64,000 bases of DNA from Gordionus sp. m RMFG-2023 (taxonomy: Eukaryota > Nematomorpha > Gordioida > Chordodea > Parachordodidae), in NCBI RefSeq assembly GCF_954871325.1, contig NC_088777.1:17523366-17587365 (forward strand), given 5' to 3'. The translations under genes were made by a program, and so were the position numbers. Below the pieces are notes generated by a model. It had not been told where the DNA came from. It saw only the letters and a program-made list of their open reading frames with translations, and did no database searches. Of the stretch, positions 1 to 13,100 are shown one piece after another. The number at the start of each line of letters is the position of its first letter. The stretch's first letter is position 1.

Positions 1-563
1 AGGCAATTAGACAAAATGACTTCAATGGCGTCTATCATATCTACCCCAGTCTACTTTAGTATTAGTGTAATTAGTTAGTTATATATTTTTTGTTGGTACA
101 ACTAAATGGTATATTATATTTATATTTATCAATGCAAATAAATATTACATTACGATTATCTTTTTTCAGTGCAAGTATATTTCTTTATTTAAATTACATT
201 ATCATTTAAAACCCTTTGATGAAAATTTGCAAATCGCTAAAGTATTTTGTATAATTTTAAAAAAATATTATAACAGTGACTAATTACCTGTTCAACTACC
301 CCGGTTTCCTATAAAACATACAATGATTAACATAATTCTTTTAACTAATATTTAAATATGAACTTCAATTTATTTTCAAATAAGGAAGTATTTTTTTAAA
401 AAAGAATTATTAGAGTTAATATGAATATACTTTTTTGCCTTCAATAAATGTATATATATATCTTATTTTCAATAAAAAAAGCATAAAATTATACAGAAAC
501 ACAGTTCAGCACAAAATAGGAGGCTACTAAAAAAAGGTAGGTGGAAATTTACATAGTGTGGAT
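1..563. other. AT-rich spacer with two TIR-element ends
   Basis: No gene seen. CTACCCCAGTCTAC near 39-52 and CTACCCCGGTTTCCTAT near 296-312 resemble, in reverse complement, the GGGGAGACTGGGGC-type ends of the TIR elements at 4335-5251 and 45352-46876, so broken copies of that family are probable. Confidence 0.35.
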
Positions 564-777
564 TAGTGTTGTTTAACGGCTCGTTTTGAGCCGATTTTTT
601 AAAACGGCTAACTCAATATTTTAGCAAGAAATATATTGCTTCAAAATTTCGATAATATATGTCTAAACCTTTGTTCCTTCTATGGGCAAAATCTTCAGGC
701 TCGCATAATTTTCTGGATGAAATATTGAGTTAACCGTTTTAAAAAATCGGCTCAAAACGAGCCGTTTAACAACACTA
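564..777. mobile_element. hAT-type hairpin MITE, family A, complete copy
   Basis: 214-bp near-palindrome with ends TAGTGTTGTTTAACGGC and GCCGTTTAACAACACTA. The target duplication is 8 bp, GTGTGGAT at 556-563 and GTGTAGAT at 778-785 (7 of 8 identical). The interior holds a second symmetrical block around the ATGGGCAAAATCTTCAGGC loop. TIR shape and 8-bp duplication point to hAT. There is no ORF, so it is non-autonomous. Confidence 0.85.
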
Positions 778-2324
778 GTGTAGATATTTTGTAACAATTC
801 AAAAAAATTGGGGCGGTACTACTATCCCCCTGTATACTACTCAAGGGTTAGGATAAGATATGAAACAAACTATGAAATTGAAAAGAAACAAAAGACGAGG
901 AAATGAATGCAAAAATAGGATAATCAAAAACCTGGAAGTGTTGATCAACATAGATTTTTAAGTTTAATGATTTAAAAAAAATTAACCTTTCGTTTTTTTT
1001 TGATAAAACGGACATGTTCTTAAGACGCGTTTTCTAAAGGCAAATCATCTGGAAGGACCATTCTTAGGAACTAGTTTCTAAGACAGAACCTTTAAAAATC
1101 AGACCGATGGACTGTGCTAGAAAACCTATCCTTAATAATCACGTTTTTGTTTTTCAGAAAAAAAATATTTTGATGATATATTTATAGGGATAAATTCCTG
1201 ATTAAAGTATTCACTTTTTTTGGTATTATACATTTTTAATATTTTATTTTCTTCCAAATTATTATTTTCCCACGATACTCCAACATATCATTAGGCTATG
1301 TGTCCATGAAACCTCTTAACACCCCTAAAATATATAACTTTTGGGATAACCCATTATGGCGCACTGTTACCCTTGTTATTACGTCGCTGCCTCAAACTTC
1401 TTACCTTATGGACTTTATTTATTTTTTTAAATTGTATTTGATCATATAAATTATTTATTCCTTTTTTTTCTGCGTTAACATAAAAATTTGAAAATATTCA
1501 ATCATGCTAAGATTGACATCCATTTAAATAATTCGATTTTATCGTTATTTAGATAATTATAACTCCTTTTTTTTTGATTTGACATCTTTAATTGATTTTG
1601 ATAATTTTATGGTTTATAATAATATTTCAAATATTATATCAAAAGTGTAAAATTCCACCAAATGTTTATTCAAAAACTATCATTAAAAAAAACTAATAAA
1701 AAATGTTTATTTTGCAATAAATAACATTTTTGGGGAAGTATTTTATAAATTTAAAAAAATAAACTTATTTTAAACCAAAACAAAATCTATATTCTTTTTT
1801 ACCATTATATTTTTTTACGAGATACATTTTATTTGTATAAATTTGTTTTATAACATTGGCTGATAAATGATAAAGTATTTTATTACCGAAGAATATTTTT
1901 AAAAATTAAATTATTAAACAAGAAATTATTATATATGTAAATATTACTATTATAAGAGTTTTATTAGCAAATTAGAGGCTAAAGGTAAGCCTGTCACTAA
2001 TTATTCGATATTTGATTTGTTATTCGATTTGAAAGTTATGAATACGAATATTAAAAAAATTTTGACGAATAATAAATTTAACTTATAAGAATTATTGGTA
2101 TACTATTCGAATTTATATTTTAAATAAAGGATATTGCAAACAAATATTCTATCTTTTCTTGTGGTATTAATTTTTTTCCTATTGTGAGGCATTTTTTTAA
2201 AATTTTTTAAAAATGAACATAATAAACTGTAAGATTATGCAATCAGAAGGAGAGTAAATAATAGTGATTTCTACATCTTATGAAGTGTTCATAATTATAT
2301 CCTACTTATGATTATAAATTGTGC
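778..2324. other. AT-rich spacer, no gene seen
   Basis: Homopolymer-rich intergenic DNA with stops in all frames. A short G+C-richer patch at 1290-1400 holds no frame I recognise. Confidence 0.5.
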
Positions 2325-3317
2325 AATAAAAATCAAAAAAGGAAAAGTATCAAAGACTTAAGAAAAGGTTTGAACAAAAAAAGAAAAGTCCCTCAAGAAA
2401 AGTAAAAGATTCAATCAAAAAACTAAAATATCAATTTTGTTTTTTTAAATGTTTTTTTTGTTATCATTTTACTAATCCTGAAATATCATTTTTCTTTAAT
2501 TCTCGGACATTTTTAATTTTCTTATTTTCCAACTTTTTGGGATTTCCCTTTAATTTTACGTCATTATTTTTGTCATATTTCCTCAATTTCCTTTATTTTC
2601 TTCCCATTATTTATTCTCTTTTGTCTTTTTTAAACATTTCTTAATTTTTCCTGTCATCTTTCCTCAATTCTCTAAACATTTTTAACCCAATTTCTTGTCT
2701 TTTACCATTTTCCTTTTCTCCTTATATTTTCATTTTATATTTCCATAATTTTTTTCTTTTTTTGGAAATCAAATTTTTATTAATGTTGTATATCAAATTA
2801 TATTATTGCTATTGCAATATAAGTAATAAATAATTATATTAATCATTTCCCTTCATCCTATAAAACTCTTAAAAATAATTTCTGATATTCTCTTAGGTTA
2901 TTCCTTTCTATCCATGCTCTTTATAAATTAATACATTCCTCCTTATTATTTGATTTTAAATTCTGACAAAAATTTAAACCATTTTCTTTTATATTCAAAT
3001 TAGAGCTATATTCCAAGTTGAAAATGGAAAAATAGTGGTCAATAATGGCAAACAATTGGGAATTTAGGAAAAATGACGGAGAATAAATGAGAAAAAGAAA
3101 ATAATGAAATTAAAGATGTGAAAAAAATAGATTAAAAAATAACCAAAAATTAGAGAAAAATAAAATTTCAGATTGAAATTTTTCTATTTTTGATTGACAT
3201 TTTTCATTTTTGATTGATATATATTTTCTTTTTGTGACTTTTTCTTTTTAAATTGACACCCCTTATTTTATTGCCCCTTTTTATTTTTTGATCGGAACTT
3301 TTCCAATGGGAAACCCC
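2325..3317. mobile_element. Decayed relative of the giant foldback element
   Basis: About 1 kb with AGGAAAAGT / TCAATCAAAAA-type repeat units at the left (2333-2430) and their reverse complement (TTTTTGATTGACATTTTT and the like) at the right (3166-3305). It ends in AATGGGAAACCCC, the same terminus as the element at 47922-55151. Between them lies a loosely self-complementary pyrimidine/purine region. The left terminus GGGTTTCCC is not visible, so the copy is truncated or strongly diverged. Confidence 0.6.
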
Positions 3318-4334
3318 GATAATAAAATACTGTCTAAATTTAAATAGCTAATTATTATTTCTTGCCTAGATTTTTCTTCAAACATTTTATGCATTTCGCA
3401 AAAGAGTATCGAGATACCATATATAAATAAGCATAAAACAACTTCAATCTTATATTATCTGTTTTGGATCCTGAAGAAAAAATTGAATCAATGAAAAAAT
3501 CTATCATATAAAATTAAATAAAAATATATCGATTAAATTTGTTTTATTATTTATATATTATAAATAAATATTATTATAAATAAATATTATTACAATATAA
3601 AAATATATGGTTATATGTAATAAATATATTTTTATTATATGTACATTTGTGTATATTTTAATCTTATAAATTTTTTTTTCAGAGTCCGATCTTTGCATTG
3701 ACCCATTCCGATCTTTTAAATCAGCATAAGGGTCATGATCCGTCAGTTCTTTAAATTTGGAAGACAATTGAACGGTTTTGTCCTTTATATTCAAGACAAT
3801 CGGAATCAAAAAATATTCCTATAGAATATGATGTGACCGATTGCGCCTTTCCGTAACCTTCCTTTATAATGTCCCTATTTTGGGAGACGTGAGAGTCGAT
3901 ACAAGTAAAATACCAATTAAAACATCTTGGTTTTTCTTAACTTGTCATTCTGCTAAGAATTCTGTTGAGTCATATGTGTTATTTAAAAAAGGTAAAGTTG
4001 ATTTATAAAATAAAATCTAGCTGGGTTCAAGGTTCGATTAATAATGGAATTAAGTTTACTAATACAAATGCATTATAAATAATTCCTACCCAATTCAGCT
4101 GAGATGTAACATTCAATAGAATTATGTGGAAAAATTCCTGATTTTTAAGTTACTATCTAGGAAGAAATTTGCGCAAAGATTAATGTTATAAACCTTTACT
4201 CCAAGTTGCAAAGGAATAATTTTCATAGATTGCCTTGTGATCAAATATAGATAATCACCTGTGCCTATTACGGACACATCTAAGTGCTAATACTGTGGAA
4301 GTTGGAAGAGTAATTTGGTTCATGCCATTCTAAA
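3318..4334. other. Spacer with a short coding-like patch on the minus strand
   Basis: The minus strand at about 3680-3809 encodes a polar stretch (for example KTVQLSSKFKELTDHDPY) that looks less random than its surroundings, flanked by AT-rich DNA. I do not recognise the family. It could be a transposon remnant. Nothing else is seen. Confidence 0.25.
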
Positions 4335-5251
4335 TTAGGGGAGATCGGGGATATAATGAACTCGGGGTTATAGCGAGACGTGGCTTTATTTTCTAGAGTA
4401 TTAAACTTTAAGGGATGATTTTTTTACCAAATAATTATATAATGCAATGCGGCTATAATTTTTATTTCTATCAGATAGCTTGAAGAATTTTGATAATGCA
4501 TTATATGATTCTTACCTGCAAAAGTAACTTTTTAAACCTTTACTATTTTTCTAAAATAAAGATTAATGTACATTTTTACCACCCAAAAATTATCTTATAT
4601 AAAAGAAAAAATCCTATTTTATAGAATTAAAACATGATCTTGACTAGTGGCATCGGGGCTATTTTTATGAGGTTAGAACGAGCCTTTTTCCCCATTTTTT
4701 TAGATTTTAACATGGAAAAAATGTCCATGAAGAGAGTAAATAAAAGAAAAAAATCAAAAAATGTTATTAATAAGAAAAACCATTGTTTAGTGTGCAAAAA
4801 AATTCTAGTATCATTAATCATGACTGGTTTCAATATCGTAAATGTAGGTATTGATCACACGGAAGATGTTTCAATTTTAATCCTTTTTTTTATTTGCAAA
4901 GATTTATAATAATTCCATTTTGTTTATAAATGATTTTATATATTACTTTTATGCTTTAAATCATTAAATATGTTCTAATAAAAAAAATATATAACTTTTA
5001 TGTAGAAAATTAAGCAGATATAATAGCCCCGAGCAAAGGCATCCCGGCTAGGGTTCACTCGTTCTCAAAAAAAATTCCAAAAAATAAAATTTTGAAAAAA
5101 GTATTAGATATGTATATTTGAAATTTAAACGTACCTTCAAACTAATATATCTGATCAAAATGAGATATTTTTTGTTAAAAATGATAAAGTATACTTTTAA
5201 TATTATTAAGGTTTGCCTATTAGGGTTCGCCATAACCCCGGTCTTCCTTAA
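4335..5251. mobile_element. TIR DNA element, GGGGAGAyyGGGG family, copy 1
   Basis: The left end TTAGGGGAGATCGGGG with the following GGGGTTATAGCGA pairs with the right end CCATAACCCCGGTCTTCC, so the element has imperfect terminal inverted repeats of about 40 bp over 917 bp. Small overlapping ORFs inside (4627-4909) have no recognisable domain. No clear target duplication was found. Superfamily not assigned. Confidence 0.55.
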
Positions 5252-6685
5252 GTAAAAATCTTAGAGCTATTGCTCTGGGTAAGAGGGGTAGGCTCTATGA
5301 CACCAGTATTGACGAGTTTGGGAAGAATCAACCACAGATTGAAAGCATAGGGAAGTATGGTTTGTAATAATTATGGAACACTAAATTGTAAGTTAGAGAT
5401 TCTTTAAATATATTTCCAGAGTTTTTATAAATTTTACTAATAAACATCATGCAACAGTTATATAAAAATCTAATTTCATATTGTATATAATTTTTCTTAG
5501 ACATACTTTGGAGATTATTGTAAGGGGATGGGTAGGTTTTTATATCCCTAAAATATTATTGGATAGTTAGGCCCCTTCTTTATAAGCTATTGGTGGGATT
5601 ATGTAATATATTTAACATTTTTCTTAAAATTTATAGTCATTATTTAAAAATTATAACTTGTAAACTTATTTTTTTAAGATAAATATTCAGGGGGGGGGGG
5701 GGGGTATTCGCTCCAATGTTATATAGGAAAACTAAAAAATTTGCTGGGGGAGGGTCCCATCCTTTGGTTACACCAATGTATATAGTATTTAATATATATA
5801 AACACCTTTATTTTATATTTTTTTTATAGTAGATATTCAAATCGTCTAAAAAATTTCGTTCACAACTTTCCTATATCTTTTTTAATTAGTATTTTTCTTT
5901 TTTAAATTACTTATATATAGAATAATCTGCATTATATTATTTTAAATCAGTAATAGAAAACTCCCTGACTCTTATTTTCAAGCCATATTGAGAAAGTGAT
6001 ATGATGATAAAGAATCCATTTATAACTAAATTAGATAAAAAATAAATAGAAATAATATCCATTATTAAAGATTTTACTCTTTCGACTTTTACTAAAATTC
6101 AATAAAAATTTCTTTTATTTCTAAGATTCTCTCTCTATTGTTTGGTTAGATTTCAGGGGCGTCTCATCTGAATATAAAAATTGATTGTTGAAAAATAAAG
6201 GATGAAAAAGAAAATGATATTCTTACTAAATACAGAAACAAATTATGTAACATATTTTTGCGAGCTGAACCAGGCTAAATTTTAAGATTATTTTATTTTA
6301 GCAAATTTATGTCTAAATTTCCTTCATAAAAAATTTTACCGAGCCCGAAACTTTAAAAACATTTTAAAGCCCAAAGCTTTTTCGAAAATCTTCAGAATTT
6401 AATATTATAAGTGTGAATAAGGATATTGGCTACTAAATTATTATTTATTTCAAATTAAATACATGTTATTAATGTGTGTGTGATGACTAGTTTTTTATTA
6501 GTATAAAGATATATCCGTTAATAATTAAAATTATATTATATTAGCTTCTATAAAATGGTTTAAAATCAACAATTATATAAAACTTCAGATAGAATGCATT
6601 ATATTACAAAATCTTTCCTCATATTTAGATAATATTAAACATTTTAAATTTTTATGTAAAATTTGTGTATATATTTCTATTTTTT
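5252..6685. other. Spacer with G15 tract and MITE-like end; 3' flank of C15/TLX
   Basis: A 15-base G run at 5690-5704 is followed at 5745-5776 by a GGGGGAGGGTCCCATCC...TTGGTTACACCA block typical of a G-rich MITE end; its partner end was not located. The rest is AT-rich, including the presumed 3' UTR of the homeobox gene. Confidence 0.4.
6444..6449 (-). terminator. Possible polyadenylation signal of the C15/TLX gene
   Basis: AATAAA on the minus strand about 240 nt after the stop codon. Such hexamers are common by chance in this AT-rich DNA, so the call is weak. Confidence 0.3.
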
Positions 6686-7187
6686 TTAATAAGTTTTAAT
6701 AATTTTTTGTATGAAAAATGTGTTGGTAAGGAGATTGAGACTATTATTATTTTCTAATGGGTCCTTTAAAATTTGGGTTTCTGTTACATTTTGACCTTTT
6801 TCACTATAATGAGTTTCATCAAAATCCTTGTTAAAATATGTTGTATCTTTGCTCTGTATAACATCTTTACTTGCAATGTCAACGCGTGAATTAAGAAGGG
6901 GTTTTATTATATCAGAATTATAACCATTCATGTTAATTTTATCATTTGGAACGGTAAGAACCATGGTGTCTTTATTATTATTATTGTTGTGGATCAAATC
7001 ATTAGTACTATATAAATTTTTGATTTTGGGGCTTTTGCGCATTTCAACGATATTTTCCATTGAAAAAGGTAAATGATTTGATTTTTCTTGGAAGAATGAT
7101 TTGTCTAAATTATTCGATTTTTGTAGTCTAAGGATCAACTTATTCGTAGCTTGCCTCTCGATCTCACGTTCTTCTGCTGTTTGTCGT
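6686..7187 (-). CDS. C15/Tlx: C15/TLX exon 3 (C-terminal tail)
   Basis: 502 nt. The acceptor CTATTTAG/ACGACAAAC restores the Arg codon and continues [18 protein letters not shown] and LRLQ, the tail that follows the homeodomain in TLX proteins; this is what ties the exon to a homeodomain 11.6 kb away. The remaining ~140 residues are Asn- and Ser-rich with no recognised domain. It ends at TAA-type stop 6688-6686. Confidence 0.92.
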
Positions 7188-10100
7188 CTAAATAGAATAT
7201 TTGTTCTTATTAGAAATAAATCACATATTATTACAAAATTATTTTTTATTTAGTTATAAATTTCTTGGAAACCCCATTTAAATTTTAAAAGAATATCCCT
7301 AAATTAAAATTAACTTACCGTAGGAATAAAGCAATCAATTTTGAAATTGTATAGATAAAATTACTCAGTTAATATTAGGAAACTGACTAGTTTCATTAAG
7401 AAATTTATAATCTATGGGTTAGTTTTGCTTTTTTAAGGCTATTCAAAGTAAAAAAAAGTAATTTTCAGATTTAAAAAGTTTAATTTTGAAATTCTAACCT
7501 TTAACATAGGATTTACTTCCTTTTTTAAATTGACAAATTTTATTCTTTTTAAATAAACATATTAAAAATTAAAAATTATACATATATACAATATATAAAA
7601 TACAAAATTATTTTAGGGGAGGGGGGGGGTGGAGGTACAGAATTATGAAATACATAATTGAGTCCCTAAAAACGCGCAATAATTATATTTACAAATATTT
7701 CAATTTGGATAAAAGGAATTCCTTGGTAAGCAGAATATAATTCCCCGGAAGAAAAAGTTCCTAATAATAATTCTTAGAAGGAATTGATTTCTTCAAAATT
7801 TTAAAATATATTATTTGAGTATTTTTATTCCATGGATATATTTTATGGGGAATTTTTTCTCTTATTTTATTAATTTTGTAATTTTTAATATCTTAAAAAA
7901 TGGGGATTTTTTTTCCGGGGAATTATTTTCTTAGATTCGAATTCCTTGGTCTCCAATATGTGGATTCGTATTTTATGGGCCAAAAGGAAGTTGTTAAAGG
8001 AAAAATATCCACTTATGGAAGTGGCAATTGGAAGGAGTAAAAATGAAGTTATCCAAAGTTTTATATTTGTTTATATTTTTTGTTTCAGCGAGTGAGCGTG
8101 TTGCTATTTATATTTGTGGGAAAAATATGGTAATACTGGTGTAATCGAGAAACTTACCCATGGCCCATGGATTAGTTGTGAGGCCATCTTTCTGAGATAA
8201 TCATCTGATAAAAGTTTGTGAGTTTGTAATAAAAAAAACACATGAGAATTTAATTTTTTTTTGAATAAACTTTTAGGGTTATAATACATTTCTATACATA
8301 TAAAAAACTTTAAAACATTTAATTCCCTTAGTTTAGTCATATCATAATCACCAAAAAATTTTAAAGTGAATCGTGTTTCAAAAAAACGACTATCACATAA
8401 ATTTATATGTTTAAAATTTTTAATAATGTTTAATATATGGAAGCATGCCCTAAGCAATTATTCCCTTGAGGAAAATATCAATCATTTGATTAGATATTAA
8501 AAGAATATTTAGAAGTTGTAAAATTTTTTAATGTCATTAATAAATAACAATTTCCCACACACTTTCTAGTTATGTACTCTAGATAATTACATTTTTGGGA
8601 ATTTCGTAGTCCTTTTCTTTTTTCAATTTTATTTCTCTTTCTCATAAAGAGAGATTATTATTTGTTATTATATTCCCTTTTAATCGGCTTTCATCACTAT
8701 ATGTTAATTGATTCCATTTCCCGAAATTAAATTTCAATATTTAATTGTCTAATCAAGTTTTTACTTTTTTTAAGGCTGTTTTTAACCTTATGAAAAAGGT
8801 AGAATATTTATATGAATTAAAAATTAATGTTTTTATTCTAAAACGAATAATCCAGTTTATCAATCATAGATAAATTTTGAGAGAACGTTCCGGAGAACCA
8901 AATTACATCCATTTGAGATAACTTGAGTGCCCTTTTAAAGACTATTATTTTAACTAAAATTGGATTATATATTTAAAGTGTTTTTCTAAGTTTTCCTCAT
9001 AACTCCCCTCTACAATGTATAATATTTGTGCTATTTGTTCTTCGAATAATATCTTGAATCAGGCATGTATAAATTTTTAGGTTAACAGTGATTTTTATTT
9101 ACAATCTATCTTCTTTGTGTGGGTCAATAGATAATTAATGAGCTAGAGTCATTAAGTCATTAAAGACAGGAAAAATGAAAAAATTAGTAAAAAGGTAATA
9201 TTATAATAACAAATTATTTTTTGAGAAAGAATAAACTTGCTAGAAATATATTGACCCCATTCAATTACTGCTGGCGTATTTGAACCGCATCCAACCTTTT
9301 CCTGCCATAATAAGGAAGATGGAGGAAAATAATTTTACAAATGTTTGAAATACATGTTACAGTCATATCGCATAATCAACCAATGCGCATATTGTTAGCC
9401 AAATCACGTAATATCTTATAAAGTTGCCCTAAGATTTAAAGGATAGGCATTTTACACATGCTGGAATACACTCCCGGAAAAATTAGATTATTTCGATTTA
9501 AAAAAAGCCTTAAAAAAATTATCTAAAGTTAGTAAATTATAGAATTATTTGCTTAAAGCGTTTTCTACATTTTAATAATCTGATTTTATCAAAAAAATCA
9601 TTCCAGTGTGGATAGAAAACTTATTCTATAAATTTTAAAGAATTTTCCAGAATTTTTGAATTATTTTGAAGTTGTATATTGGCAATATACTTGAATTGAC
9701 TAAGATTTAAATTAGTCTATAGGAGAATTGACTAAGATTTAAATTAGTCTATAGGAGAATTGACTAAGATTTAAATCAGTCAATAAGAGAATTGACTGAT
9801 TATGTGATTCGACCGTAATATATTATATTTTTTATTCATTTTCATGAATTGTTTGGAGATTTTATGGTAGATTTGTGTAAATTTAGGAAGTTTGATCAAT
9901 GTGGTAAATATTACATTTCTAATATTTACGATTGTCTATCACTTAATATGAGAGACCTAGCAACCCTGATATCAACATATAGTGCCTTGTCTTGTGATAA
10001 CTTTAAAGACCGGAAATCCCAATGTAGGTTTTTACTTCAGCCTAAAAATCTCCCCAGATTTATACCTCTAATTTCCTAATCATTCCCTCCTCTCTGGCCT

Positions 10101-13100
10101 TATACTTTTATTTATCTAAAATATATGTATTTAATCACTTTTTAGGATATTTTTTACTTTATAATTGCCCTTTATAATATAATGCATCATTATATCTCTT
10201 AATGCTTGTAATACCGATTCTTTAAATATTTTGAAGATATTATATTTTCATAATGTTAGACCTATCAAAATCCCGGTTAGAATAAATTAATATTAGCCTA
10301 ACCCTATTTGGGAACTAAAATAAATTACGGAATTCTTGAACAAGTTATTTTTATACAATATTTTTCAAATTGACATAAGTGGGAGGGGGAGGAGGGTGAG
10401 AATTTTGACGGTTAGCTTGCAAATTTATTTTTTAAATATAATCTAAATAAACGGGGTTTTAACCAAATTTTTTTTCAACTCATTTCATCTATTATATTAG
10501 TCTAAGATGTCATATGTTGTATTGGAGATCAGTGTGTTTAGTTGTTTTATTGATTTAAAAATGATTTCAATTCATAAAATGATCAAGTGGGAGGGGGGGG
10601 GGCACAGTTTCAAACTCCATAAAAAATTTGAATTTTTAAAAAAAATCCATAAGTCAGTTTTATAAAATAACATTAAAAAAATTCAGAAATTTTAAAAAAA
10701 TAATATTTGAGCCTCCAAGATTGTAAAGGCTAGTAACGCCACAGAGATACAATATAAACGATATCTTGAAAAAAGAAAATAAAAATTTTATAATAAAAAA
10801 TATGTTTAAAAAACGTGAAAAGGTGTATCTAAGTAATGGCACCTTGAATTGCTATACAGTGTAATCTACATATTTCGAATGATCCGTTGTCGCAGGAAAA
10901 AACTTTCCTTAGAATCACCAAAAATTAAGAGCATTTTTGAATGCTTTGAGGAAATCACGGGCTGTGGATCCTAAATCACCGATGGTGTCAGAAACAATAA
11001 TATAGGTATATTTCTATTTTTATTATCTTGATCGCAAAATTTTATGGTTCCAAATAAAATAAAGTTACCGCTTTAAATTTTCAATAAAAACATTTAAATA
11101 AAAATCATTAATATTAAAAATGAAAAATAGATGTGCCTCGGCTGAATACCAATAAAAAGAGGGCCAAAAATCAGCCAAAAGATAGTATGAAAGGGACGCT
11201 CCCCATAAAATAACCTATAAGAAAGTTCAGGCTACGCCAATTATCGGCAAAGTTGTTAGTGTGCCAAAACAATATGATCGGTGACATCCTCTTTAGTAAG
11301 ATTAGAACCCAAAATTTGACCTCTATATAGACTACTATCTCAATCCTATAAAATATACGAATTATATATCATACTCATAATAGGATTTAAATAATGGCGT
11401 ATTTATACAGTCAGGCGCGTGCGCAGGAATTTACTGTGGAGGAGGGGAATAATTAAATTTATTTATAAAAATAATTCTAAAAGTCATTTAAGAACAACTT
11501 TTCATAAATTTATTAAGACTAGTGACTAGCGTTATTGAACAGCTCGATTTGAGCCGATTTTTAACACGACGAACTAAATACTTTATCCAGAAAAATATAA
11601 GGCCAGTCTGAAGATTTTGCTTATAGATGGCACAAAGGTTTGGATATTTATTAGCAAAATTTCAAGACTCAAATAATATTTTTGTGGCTAAAATCTTTAG
11701 TTAGCCGTTTTTAAAAATCGGCTCGAATCGAGCCATTTAACAACACTACTTGTGACTATAAAATATTGACAATTTCTATTACACAAATTCAAATATAAAT
11801 TTATTAAAAAATATTAAATGTATATAATCGGCTGAATCATTGTAATAAATGTCTCGAAAGGGGACATTGTAAAAAAAGGATAAATCTTTCAAGCATATAA
11901 AATTTGATATATAAATTTAAATTATATATAAAAATGAATGATGGAAATATATTAATGCACAAAAATTATCTTAAGAATTATTTCAAATACAAATTTCCAA
12001 AGTATTCATGAAAAAAATATGGTTTATCTAAAAATTAGTGTTGTTATTCGGCTATATTCATAATATCGCATATTATATATGTTTAATTAAAAATACATGA
12101 AAATAAATAAATAAAGAGCCAAACCAGCTTAAAATAATTTTTAAACATTAGGCAGGCGGGCGGATTAAATAAATTTTAAAACAACGAGTTACCGGGCTTT
12201 TTGTCTAAAACCCATCCATTGCAGGTCTTTAGTTTAAACATCTATTAGAGAAATCTCGAGATTTAGGAAATATTCTTCTGGTTTTTAAAAATCGGCTGAT
12301 CGAGCCACAACTACTTAAGAATTTTATTCTTGTAAACGAAGGAATCTGGTAGAAAAATATATAATAATTATCATACATTATAAAAAAGTCTTAAATATGT
12401 TTGAAATTATGCGAAGCATCAATAGTAATTTTTAGAACATCAACCATATTTTACCTTTTATACCATAATTTGCATTCAGCTAGTAAAGCATCATGGGATA
12501 CTTTAACATCCTCATAATAAAAGTCTGCCAAATATTTAATTCTTCTCTAACAAGATTTGAAATAGATGCAGAAGGATTCTGCTGTAATAATATTTGCAGA
12601 TTTGCAAATACAGCCTGATTAATTAAGAAGCTTTCATTCATTTTAAAAAGTCCAAGAGGCGTATAAAGAGATTTATTCTATAGTATTCTTCGACTGACCT
12701 TATATCAATATTGGAACGATAGGCTTACCTTTCTGCAAATCGAGGTATTAAATTCATAGAGCTCTGCTTTTGACTCAACAATGATGTAATTTATTAAATT
12801 TGTCTGCCCTAATTTCCTTAAGTTTCAAAATAATGCTTTGCTAGTAACGGCCATTTTGAGCCGATTTTAAAACGGCTAAATCCATATTTTAGCTAGAAAA
12901 TATTACCTAAACCTCGAAATTTCGCTAATTGATGTCTAGACCTTTGTGCCATCTATGAGCAAAATCTTCAAACTTGCGTAATATTATTTTGGATAAAATA
13001 TTGAGTTAGCCGTTTTAAAATCGGCTCAAATCAGCCATTCTTATAGTCTCAATCATATCGATGTCATTTTTTTGATATATTACTTTAGTTTTGCACTAAA

